Below, piece after piece: positions 1 through 4,648 of a stretch of DNA of 5,769 nucleotides. A model generated the notes under the pieces. That model did no database searches, was not told the DNA's origin, and saw nothing but the letters and a program-made list of their open reading frames with translations. The position numbers and the translations under genes were made by a program. The stretch comes from CAZXPG01 sp964643145 (lineage in GTDB: Bacteria > Pseudomonadota > Alphaproteobacteria > Rickettsiales > Arcanibacteraceae): assembly GCA_964643145.1 (NCBI GenBank), contig CAZXPG010000076.1, positions 1 through 5,769 on the forward strand, written 5' to 3'. Position 1 is the first letter of the stretch, and each line of letters starts with the position of its first letter.

Positions 1-63
1 GCCTTGAATCATTATTTTTCAAATAGTTGACAGTTTTGGATAAGCGTAGCTTATCTAAAACTG
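1..63. mobile_element. Right end of a second copy of the palindromic element, cut by the window edge
   Basis: Positions 1-63 match 831-894: GCCTTGAATC ATTATTTTTC is identical, then AAATAGTTGA versus AAACTAGTTGA (one base missing), then the family palindrome. The remainder should lie left of the window. It sits just downstream of the last operon gene, so that gene is bracketed by two copies. Confidence 0.75.
31..63. repeat. Palindromic repeat copy 1
   Basis: Arms 31-45 (CAGTTTTGGATAAGC) and 49-63 (GCTTATCTAAAACTG) around GTA, paired throughout except one G-T position (38/56). It lies 9 bp beyond the stop of the last operon gene and could form a 3' hairpin in its mRNA, but the sequence after it on the minus strand (TCAACTATTTG) is not a U-tract. 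Confidence 0.88.
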
Positions 64-72
64 AGGGTACTA

Positions 73-642
73 TTAGTTTGCTGGGGCAATGCTTGCCTTG
101 TGTAAATGATAGAATATCCCTTCTTTAATATCATCGGGAATCATTGCCAGTGTAAAGGTGCCTTCTAGTGTGATAGCGTCATAGGAAAAGGGCAGGGGTT
201 TTTGAGTGGTGACTTCAATAAGCTCCGAAGGGCCTGCAGGCAGGCAAAACGGGCAACTGGGCGGATAGGGGCTGAGCAGAAAATGGCGTTGCTGTACTGT
301 TTGCTCCAGCGGGAACATATATCCCTTGGCGCGCAGTGTAGTGTGATTAAGTGCGGTAATAGCGGGGTTATAGCGCACGGTCATTTCCGTTCCTTGCGGT
401 AGAAGCTTGGCTTTAGCAAGGAGTTTCCAGTCTATAGTTCCATCAGCGGTATCAACCCTGCTGCTTAGTGCATCATTAGCAGCTAGCCGGGTTCTGTCTA
501 TTCCATTATCGTTATTGGCCAGCGTATGAATATCATGTAGCTGGCCTTGGAACATCTGCCTCACATGCTGCCAGCCTTGATAAAGGCCAAACAGGCAGAA
601 GAAGAAGAGTAAAAGGGAAAGGGCAAAGTCTTTAATGGCCAC
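73..642 (-). CDS. DUF3299-type membrane-anchored protein with CxxC (second of a pair)
   Basis: 189 residues, paralogous to the protein encoded just upstream. A hydrophobic helix at about 5-21 with few charges before it suggests a signal anchor or uncleaved signal peptide, leaving a periplasmic body. Shared core: KGYMFPLE (106-113), HFLLSPYPPSCPFCLPAGPSE with Cys130 and Cys133, LIEV, LEGTFTLA and a C-terminal GIFYHLHKASI matching GMFFKLDQATV of its partner. Residues 30-100 are longer than in the partner and not recognisable to me. The start is GTG 642: TAA lies in frame three codons upstream, and the next Met is after the helix. No good Shine-Dalgarno precedes it, which fits an ancestral start overlapped by the upstream gene's stop (TAA 634-632) and translated by coupling. 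That arrangement is now interrupted by the 661-897 element. A palindrome follows 9 bp after the stop. Function unknown; context is zinc homeostasis. Confidence 0.8.
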   Translation of the reverse strand: MAIKDFALSLLLFFFCLFGLYQGWQHVRQMFQGQLHDIHTLANNDNGIDRTRLAANDALSSRVDTADGTIDWKLLAKAKLLPQGTEMTVRYNPAITALNHTTLRAKGYMFPLEQTVQQRHFLLSPYPPSCPFCLPAGPSELIEVTTQKPLPFSYDAITLEGTFTLAMIPDDIKEGIFYHLHKASIAPAN

Positions 643-648
643 CGCCTG

Positions 649-660
649 TTACCGTAGCCT
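649..660. repeat. 12-bp direct repeat, left copy (probable target-site duplication)
   Basis: TTACCGTAGCCT, identical to 898-909; the match stops on both sides (G/C before, C/G after). It encodes part of the former gene end (complement AGGCTACGGTAA) and abuts the left end of the 661-897 element. Confidence 0.75.
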
Positions 661-693
661 CAGTATTGGATAAGCTTTGCTTATCCAATACTG
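661..693. repeat. Palindromic repeat copy 2 (left end of the element)
   Basis: Perfect 15-bp arms CAGTATTGGATAAGC (661-675) and GCTTATCCAATACTG (679-693) around TTT. On the minus strand it reads VLDKQSLSNT in the frame continuous with the former gene end at 632-660. No U-tract follows. Confidence 0.92.
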
Positions 694-705
694 GCATGAT
701 AGTGA

Positions 706-743
706 AAAATAATATCAAAAAGCGTCGTTTTTGCCATTATTTT
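706..743. repeat. Internal hairpin of the element, left arm
   Basis: AAAATAAT (706-713) pairs with ATTATTTT (736-743) and CAAAAA (716-721) with TTTTTG (728-733), with two mismatches between the stems and a 6-nt loop. It occupies the position symmetric to the 813-848 hairpin about the element centre. Confidence 0.65.
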
Positions 744-763
744 AGATTAATAACAACGTTAAT

Positions 764-798
764 ATTATGATAGGAAGCCATTGGCTTCCTATCATAAT
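764..798. repeat. Central hairpin of the element
   Basis: Perfect 16-bp arms: ATTATGATAGGAAGCC (764-779) pairs with 783-798 around ATT. Its centre (781) is the symmetry centre of the whole element. It has the same plan (15-16-bp arms, 3-nt loop) as the end palindromes but an unrelated sequence. No U-tract follows on either strand, so it is not called a terminator. Confidence 0.85.
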
Positions 799-812
799 TA
801 AATAATATACTC

Positions 813-848
813 AAAATAATGGTTCAAGCCGCCTTGAATCATTATTTT
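813..848. repeat. Internal hairpin of the element, right arm
   Basis: Arms 813-828 and 833-848 pair along 16 positions with one G-T wobble (822/839) around CCGC. Its right half (831-848) recurs exactly at 1-18, showing that it is part of a mobile or repeated unit rather than local sequence. Confidence 0.75.
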
Positions 849-853
849 TCAAA

Positions 854-1351
854 CTAGTTGACAGTATTAGATAAGCTTTGCTTATCTAATACTGAACTTA
901 CCGTAGCCTGGTCGAGTTTGAAGAACATGCCCATTTCCTGATTGTTCACCAGCGAAAAGGTGCCGGCAACCGTGACAATGCCCTCATCCCAGCTCGCTGC
1001 CTTATTGCTGAATACTTCAATAATTTCACTAGGTGTACCAGGTGGGCAGAAGAAACAAGTAGGGGTGCGTTTGGAGAGAATAAAATGTTTAAATTTTTCA
1101 GTGGATTCCAGCGGCAGCATGAAGCCCTGTAGTGTGATTTTCTTGCCTACCATCTCTTTGACGCCATCGGAAAAACTGGCACTATAAAGTCCTGTTTTCT
1201 CATCAAAATCCACCGTAGTGCCAGAGAGTGCCAGCCATATCATTCCTCCTGCCTGTGGCAGTTTATCTTGCGCGGAGCGTTCATCCATAGGTTGCAAGGA
1301 GAAGGCGGAAAGCGATAGAAATGCAATGATAAGCGCAATAAAACGTGTCAT
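854..1351 (-). CDS. DUF3299-type exported protein with CxxC (first of a pair), C-terminus altered by an element insertion
   Basis: 165 residues. An N-terminal hydrophobic segment (about 4-18) looks like a signal peptide, so the protein should be periplasmic. The core resembles DUF3299 small envelope proteins found beside MacB-like ABC pairs: GFMLPLE (76-82), FILSKRTPTCFFCPPGTPSE with a Cys99-Cys102 pair, then VAGTFSLV and a final MFFKLDQATV. The family's biochemical function is unknown to me; the cysteines could bind metal or act in thiol chemistry. ATG 1351 overlaps the permease stop (ATGA), with AAAGGA shortly upstream. The last 14 residues (SSVLDKQSLSNTVN) have no counterpart in the paralogue downstream: VLDKQSLSNT is encoded by the palindrome at 862-894, and the TAG stop lies in the element. 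The inferred original ending was ATVTGGGH, whose codons now lie at 634-660. The core looks intact. Confidence 0.82.
   Translation of the reverse strand: MTRFIALIIAFLSLSAFSLQPMDERSAQDKLPQAGGMIWLALSGTTVDFDEKTGLYSASFSDGVKEMVGKKITLQGFMLPLESTEKFKHFILSKRTPTCFFCPPGTPSEIIEVFSNKAASWDEGIVTVAGTFSLVNNQEMGMFFKLDQATVSSVLDKQSLSNTVN
862..894. repeat. Palindromic repeat copy 3 (right end of the element, inside coding sequence)
   Basis: Perfect 15-bp arms CAGTATTAGATAAGC (862-876) and GCTTATCTAATACTG (880-894) around TTT. It differs from copy 2 by one compensated base pair (G-C to A-T), so pairing is kept. It lies within the first DUF3299 gene and encodes VLDKQSLSNT of its C-terminus. Confidence 0.92.
898..909. 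repeat. 12-bp direct repeat, right copy (probable target-site duplication)
   Basis: TTACCGTAGCCT, identical to 649-660. This copy is still inside the first DUF3299 gene, where its complement supplies the codons for ATV just before the element-derived tail. Confidence 0.75.
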
Positions 1352-2535
1352 GATCCTTTAGAAAGCAGCTGTGCAACATTCAGGCGATAGGCCAGTATAG
1401 CTGGGATAATAGCGGAAACAATGCTTAACCCCAATGCTGCCAGCATAACAGTTATTTCTTCTGAAGAAAAGCTGAAAGCCGGAATATAAATGTGTTTAGA
1501 CTGTTGAATATAGCTGCTTAGGGCAAATATCATGCCATGGGCAAGCAGAGCGCCAACGATGGTTCCCGCTATGCCAAGCACAATACCTTCCATCAGCACA
1601 AAACCCACAATGACACGGCGTGTTGCGCCTAAGGTGCGCATAAGGGCAATATCATAGCGCCGTTCATGGATAATGCCAAAGAGTGTGATAAAAAAACCTA
1701 TTGCAGCAATAGTAATCAGCACACCGCCAAAAAGGCTGATAACATCGCTGCCCATCCCCAGCATCTTCACCAGCCGTGCCACTTCAAATGCCGGGCTTGC
1801 CGCCTGGAGGCTGCTGGTTTTATTCACCATGCGTGGCATTGTTACGGCAGCAAGCGGCGATTTATAGGTAATGAGCAGTGCAGTGATCTCTCGTTCCGGT
1901 GGGGGAGCTTCATCTGGGTCATGCTCATGAATATTCCACACGCTGGCAGTATCGGTGAGCACCAGCCGGTCAAGCACGGTATGGGTGGGTTGCAAAATGC
2001 CAACAACCCGGTAAGGAAAATCAGCATGTACTTCCCCTCCACCTGTCAGGCCGTGCGATCCAGCAAATTCGTTACCCAAAGAAAGGCCGCTTTCCTTGGC
2101 AACATCACTGCCAAGCACCGCCTCCATGGGGGCGTTCCATGGGCTGCCTTCTGCAAAAGCAGCATGGTAATGAGCAATATAGTCGTTGTTCGTACCAACA
2201 ATATGGAAGCCATGATAGCTATCACCCAGCGATACGGGGATAGCTTTTTTAACGAGGGGGTTGTTGCGGATGATTTCTGCTTCTCTTAACGGAATATTGC
2301 CTGTGGGGATATCCAGGTGAAAGACGCTGGAAAGAATCAGCTGTAGGGGGCTGCCCTTGGCTCCTACTACCAGATCAATGCCTTGTAAGTCATATTGCAG
2401 GCGCTTTTCGAGCTGTTCCCCCACATGCAGCAGGGTGATAATGGTGGCAATGCCGAGTGCCAGAATGAGGATGTTAAACAGGCTGTTAATGCGGTTAAAG
2501 CGTAAATTGGCCAGGCTTAGCGTGATGATGTTCAT
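1348..2535 (-). CDS. MacB/FtsX-family ABC transporter permease
   Basis: 395-residue inner-membrane subunit with the MacB/LolC/FtsX layout: one membrane helix near the N-terminus (about 18-37), a long extracytoplasmic domain (about 40-262), then three helices (about 266-290, 308-338, 361-384). The cytoplasmic loop HERRYDIALMRTLGATRR (290-307) is the coupling motif typical of this family, and the segment DLVVGAKGSPLQL (54-66) belongs to the MacB-PCD-like region. ZnuB-type permeases are different multi-helix proteins, so this is not a ZnuABC system. The extracytoplasmic domain has clustered metal-capable residues: HGFH (108-111), HYH (122-124) and HEHDPDE (203-209). Their role is inference. It starts with an ATGA overlap with the ATPase stop and ends with an ATGA overlap with the next gene. 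Likely a mechanotransmission-type transporter or envelope protein extractor; substrate unknown. Confidence 0.93.
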   Translation of the reverse strand: MNIITLSLANLRFNRINSLFNILILALGIATIITLLHVGEQLEKRLQYDLQGIDLVVGAKGSPLQLILSSVFHLDIPTGNIPLREAEIIRNNPLVKKAIPVSLGDSYHGFHIVGTNNDYIAHYHAAFAEGSPWNAPMEAVLGSDVAKESGLSLGNEFAGSHGLTGGGEVHADFPYRVVGILQPTHTVLDRLVLTDTASVWNIHEHDPDEAPPPEREITALLITYKSPLAAVTMPRMVNKTSSLQAASPAFEVARLVKMLGMGSDVISLFGGVLITIAAIGFFITLFGIIHERRYDIALMRTLGATRRVIVGFVLMEGIVLGIAGTIVGALLAHGMIFALSSYIQQSKHIYIPAFSFSSEEITVMLAALGLSIVSAIIPAILAYRLNVAQLLSKGS

Positions 2536-3170
2536 AGTGTTTCTCCCAAGGAAATAACATGCTCAAAATGTGTTTTGATACGGTTATCATGAGTGGAAAC
2601 CAGCAATGTAGTATCCTGTTCTTTCGCAAGGCTCGTAAGAAGGCTGATAACCGTTTCGCTATTGTCATCATCGAGGCTGGAGGTGGGTTCATCGGCAAGC
2701 AGCAGTGCGGGTTTTAAGAGTAGCGCACGGGCAATGGCAGCGCGTTGTGCCTGCCCCTGGCTGAGTTCAGCTGGCAGCGTATGGCGCTTACTTTCAATCC
2801 CCAGTGTGGCAAGCATGTCAATAGCGTAACGTTCCTCTACCGGATATTTAGCCATATAGGCGGCAAGCAGGAGATTATCCAGCACTGACAGGCTTTTTAC
2901 CAGGTGCAGTGTTTGGAAAATAATGCCGATATGCTGGCCACGGAAGCGGTCACGTATGGCTTCCGGCAGAGAGGCAATATCGGTATCATTGATAATAACC
3001 TGCCCGGATAGCGGAGGAAGCAGCCCGGCAAGCGTATAAAACAGGGTGGTTTTGCCACTGCCCGAAGCGCCGCTTATTAGGCATTGTGTGCCCTTTTCCA
3101 GGGTTGTATCAGGAAAGTGAAGCAGTGGCTTCCCTCTGTATCCCAGTAGCAGCTTAGAGGTTTTTAGCAT
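2532..3170 (-). CDS. ABC transporter ATP-binding protein, LolD/MacB-type
   Basis: Cytoplasmic ATPase subunit of 212 residues with a complete nucleotide-binding domain: Walker A GASGSGKT (34-41), Q-loop Gln86 (IIFQTLHL), signature LSQGQ (136-140), Walker B LLLADE (156-161), D-loop SSLD (164-167) and H-loop His194 (STHD). Length and sequence resemble LolD/MacB/FtsE-type ATPases, which pair with MacB/FtsX-like permeases, rather than ZnuC. I chose ATG 3170 because GGGAG lies 5 nt upstream (3180-3176); ATG 3182 would add four residues (MGEN) encoded by that ribosome-binding site. The start overlaps the stop of the zinc-binding protein gene by 7 nt, and the stop overlaps the permease start as ATGA, implying translational coupling. 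It most likely powers the permease encoded next. Substrate is not readable from the sequence; operon context suggests zinc or a zinc-loaded protein. Confidence 0.93.
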   Translation of the reverse strand: MLKTSKLLLGYRGKPLLHFPDTTLEKGTQCLISGASGSGKTTLFYTLAGLLPPLSGQVIINDTDIASLPEAIRDRFRGQHIGIIFQTLHLVKSLSVLDNLLLAAYMAKYPVEERYAIDMLATLGIESKRHTLPAELSQGQAQRAAIARALLLKPALLLADEPTSSLDDDNSETVISLLTSLAKEQDTTLLVSTHDNRIKTHFEHVISLGETL

Positions 3171-4516
3171 GTTTTCTCCCATATATCGAGTAAGTTCATG
3201 GAAAGCTGGCCGTTATGGGTGGCGCAGATTTTTTCATCAGTCACTAGGGCACTGAAGGGCAGGGCCGGGATGGTGCTGCCAAAGGCACGCAGGATCTGTT
3301 GTGTTTGCTCGATGCTACCTGCATTTGCTATGGCAAACAACCTGACATTTGCCGGGGTGGCTGGCAATTTGTAGCGTTCCGCCTGTTGCTTCTCCTGCAA
3401 GACAATGGCAACAATATCCATAGTAGTATGTGTAGCTGCTAGTTCAGGAAGCAGAGACATTTCCTGTAAGCAGGGGGCGCAATCAGTACGCCAGAAGAGA
3501 AAAACAGTTTTCTTTGCTTGGGAAGCGAGCGTTGTAAAGGGTAGGGGAGCAGTGTCTTTATGAAGTGGTATAAAAGATAAATCTTTTCGTGCCTGTTGGT
3601 TAAAGCAAGTCACCATGTTATTGGCCAACCCTTGTATCAGGTGAAAATAGGCCTCTTTGCCGGTGTCATTATCACGTGCGCCCCATTCAGCATCGAGTAT
3701 CCCCGTGCCGATTTGTGTTTTATCGGCAATCAGGTGAATGAAATTTTCCGGGAATTGCGGTTCGCTGAACAGGCAGACGGCGCCCCGGTCATTAGCTATC
3801 TGTTGTAACCGTGCCAGGGTTTTGGCTCCCGGTGTTTTATCTGGGGTTAAGGTGATAGCGCCAACGCCAGTTAGCTGGTAGTGTTTTTCAAAATAGTGGT
3901 AGGCATCGTGTGATACGAGATAGGGAGTGGTGCGATATGGGGCAAGTTGTTCAGCCAGTGATGTATCCAGTTGCTTGATAGCTTCCACCATGTGGTTGGC
4001 ATTTTGCTGGTAGTGCGCTGCATGTTCCGGGTCTTTCTCGGTGAGTATTGCGGCGATATGGTTTACAATAATAATAGCATTATTAGGGTCAAGCCAGATA
4101 TGGGGGTCAATTGCGCCCGTATGGTGGTGATGCTCTTCATGTTCGTCCTCGTCTTCATCCTCATCTTCCCAGATATGCGAATGGCGGATGGGCCAGGTGG
4201 TTAGCCCAGCAAGATGGGTGAGTGGTACAATGGTGGCCTTGCTATTTTGCAGCACTTTGTCCAGAAACAGCTCAAACTCTGGCCCAACCTGAACGATAAT
4301 ATCGGCCTGTTCAATTTTACTAATATCATTAGGCCGCAGGCTATAGCTATGGGGGGAAGCGTTCTTCTCAAGCAGTAGTTCCGGGGTAGTGACACCTTCC
4401 GTCACACCGCTCACCAGCGCGTGGATGGGTTTGATGGTGGCTAAAATACGCGGGGCGGCAATGGCCTGGTTGGCGCAAAGGGCAATAAGCGAAAAAAGTA
4501 ATAGTAAAGGCTTCAT
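3164..4516 (-). CDS. znuA: ZnuA-type periplasmic zinc-binding protein fused to a C-terminal TlpA/thioredoxin-like domain
   Basis: 450 residues from ATG 4516; a GTG two codons upstream (4522) is the alternative start, and neither has a clear Shine-Dalgarno. A signal peptide (about 1-20, ending AIA) directs export. Residues 21-308 are a cluster 9 (ZnuA/TroA) metal-binding domain: candidate ligands His56 (SPHSYSL), His139 (DPHIWLDP), His203 (VSHDAYHYF) and Asp275, with the 56/139/203 spacing equal to the E. coli ZnuA His set as I recall it. An acidic stretch ending in HEEHHHH (about 117-132) is the His-rich loop typical of zinc rather than manganese binders. Cys248 and Cys304 match the ZnuA structural disulfide. 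ZnuA normally ends near here; this protein continues for about 140 residues as a TlpA-like fold with FWRTDCAPC (Cys346, Cys349) and a likely cis-proline at Pro420 (PALPFSAL). First gene after the Zur box; its stop overlaps the ATPase start by 7 nt. Zinc binding is well supported; the redox role of the second domain is inferred. Confidence 0.92.
   Translation of the reverse strand: MKPLLLLFSLIALCANQAIAAPRILATIKPIHALVSGVTEGVTTPELLLEKNASPHSYSLRPNDISKIEQADIIVQVGPEFELFLDKVLQNSKATIVPLTHLAGLTTWPIRHSHIWEDEDEDEDEHEEHHHHTGAIDPHIWLDPNNAIIIVNHIAAILTEKDPEHAAHYQQNANHMVEAIKQLDTSLAEQLAPYRTTPYLVSHDAYHYFEKHYQLTGVGAITLTPDKTPGAKTLARLQQIANDRGAVCLFSEPQFPENFIHLIADKTQIGTGILDAEWGARDNDTGKEAYFHLIQGLANNMVTCFNQQARKDLSFIPLHKDTAPLPFTTLASQAKKTVFLFWRTDCAPCLQEMSLLPELAATHTTMDIVAIVLQEKQQAERYKLPATPANVRLFAIANAGSIEQTQQILRAFGSTIPALPFSALVTDEKICATHNGQLSMNLLDIWEKTC
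3176..3180 (-). promoter_or_regulatory. Ribosome binding site deciding the ATPase start
   Basis: GGGAG on the minus strand, 5 nt before ATG 3170. It lies inside the coding sequence if ATG 3182 is used instead, so it favours the shorter 212-residue product. A similar GGGAGAAA motif (GGGAG at 2547-2543) precedes the permease ATG at 2535 by 7 nt. Confidence 0.7.
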
Positions 4517-4548
4517 GGTCACAGATGATAAGGGTTAAATATCATTCT

Positions 4549-4577
4549 GTCATAGTGCTGCTGCTATGGTTTGTAAA
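4549..4577 (-). promoter_or_regulatory. Candidate sigma-70-type promoter for the zinc operon
   Basis: On the minus strand TTTACA (4577-4572, five of six to the -35 consensus) is followed after exactly 17 bp by TATGAC (4554-4549, four of six to -10). Transcription would start near 4542, about 25 nt before the ATG at 4516, and the Zur dyad would sit just upstream of -35. The competing option is the TATAAT inside the Zur box, whose -35 position (about 4618-4613) falls in the palindrome and matches poorly. The sequence does not decide between them. Confidence 0.35.
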
Positions 4578-4582
4578 GAAAA

Positions 4583-4599
4583 ATGTTATATTATAACAT
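4583..4599. promoter_or_regulatory. Zur operator (zinc uptake regulator box) upstream of the znuA-type gene
   Basis: A perfect 17-bp dyad, ATGTTATATTATAACAT, with 8-bp arms around one central base. It matches the core of the known proteobacterial Zur box (GTTATAnTATAAC with flanking AT-rich bases), including E. coli znu-type sites as I recall them. It lies 66 bp upstream of the ATG of the zinc-binding protein gene, where Zur loaded with zinc would repress transcription. On the minus strand the box itself contains a perfect TATAAT hexamer (4595-4590), so a promoter could be buried in the operator. The site is seen directly; Zur binding is inferred from motif plus downstream gene type. Confidence 0.88.
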
Positions 4600-4602
4600 A
4601 AC

Positions 4603-4647
4603 TAACCTCAGTTTTGGATAAGCACGGCTTATCCAAAACTGAGGTTA
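4603..4647. repeat. Palindromic repeat copy 4 (21-bp arms), possible kbl terminator hairpin
   Basis: Perfect inverted repeat: left arm 4603-4623 and right arm 4627-4647 around a 3-nt loop (ACG). The inner 15 bp of each arm, CAGTTTTGGATAAGC, is the same family as the palindromes at 31-63, 661-693 and 862-894. It begins one base after the kbl stop on the minus strand and ends 3 bp before the Zur-type dyad. As RNA it would form a very stable hairpin and could stop or protect the kbl transcript, but no U-tract follows it on either strand, so an intrinsic terminator is not established. It lacks the other parts of the 237-bp element, so it is either a solo palindrome or an end left behind. Confidence 0.9.
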
Positions 4648-4648
4648 A

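Larger units (their letters stand above)
632..697 (-). other. Displaced 3' end of the first DUF3299 gene, now a 21-codon open frame leading into the second
   Basis: On the minus strand, 660-632 read GCT ACG GTA ACA GGC GGT GGC CAT TAA, or ATVTGGGH stop, in continuity with the element palindrome. In the intact neighbour the same codons GCT ACG GTA encode the ATV of FKLDQATV, immediately before the element-derived tail. This is what remains of the original gene end after insertion. A new ATG from the element (697-695) opens the same frame as MPVLDKQSLSNTEATVTGGGH, ending 11 nt into the next gene. No ribosome-binding site is visible before that ATG, so I do not claim that a peptide is made. Confidence 0.7.
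661..897. mobile_element. 237-bp MITE-like palindromic element inserted between the two DUF3299 genes
   Basis: The segment is bounded by the exact direct repeat TTACCGTAGCCT (649-660 and 898-909). It starts with a perfect 15-bp-arm palindrome (661-693) and ends with another (862-894) plus AAC. Further in, the arms continue as an imperfect inverted repeat: GAAAAATAAT at 704-713 faces ATTATTTTTC at 841-850, and CCATTATTTT at 734-743 faces AAAATAATGG at 813-822. Both arms meet in a central 16-bp-arm hairpin (764-798), so one strand could fold into a single long hairpin or five short ones. No protein-coding content is visible, so any mobilisation would need an outside enzyme. Because the outer bases CCT could belong to element or target, the duplication is 9-12 bp. 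Removing 249 bp restores a gene overlap, which is the strongest evidence for insertion. Confidence 0.8.

Noticed and set aside
27..887. Outward plus-strand promoters from TTGACA at 27-32 and 858-863, next to the palindromes
   Set aside because: At 16-19 bp spacing no reasonable -10 hexamer is present (CTTATC or TTATCT at best), and no plus-strand gene follows.
31..894. A CRISPR-like array made of the repeated palindromes
   Set aside because: The copies are irregularly spaced, occur at gene ends and within a gene, and there are no uniform spacers.
854..900. A simple frameshift or point mutation as the cause of the odd tail of the first DUF3299 protein
   Set aside because: The direct repeats, the palindromic ends and the preserved original gene end at 632-660 fit an insertion better.
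1666..2289. A 207-codon open frame on the plus strand
   Set aside because: It is fully antisense to the well-supported MacB/FtsX-type permease gene, has no recognisable protein features and no convincing start context.
3591..4516. Manganese or iron specificity (MntC/TroA-type) for the binding protein
   Set aside because: The acidic/His-rich loop, three-His ligand spacing, conserved disulfide cysteines and Zur box all point to zinc.
31..4647. Intrinsic (rho-independent) terminators at the palindromes
   Set aside because: The stems are strong but none is followed by a run of T on the transcribed side, so they are listed as repeats; a 3'-end role remains possible.
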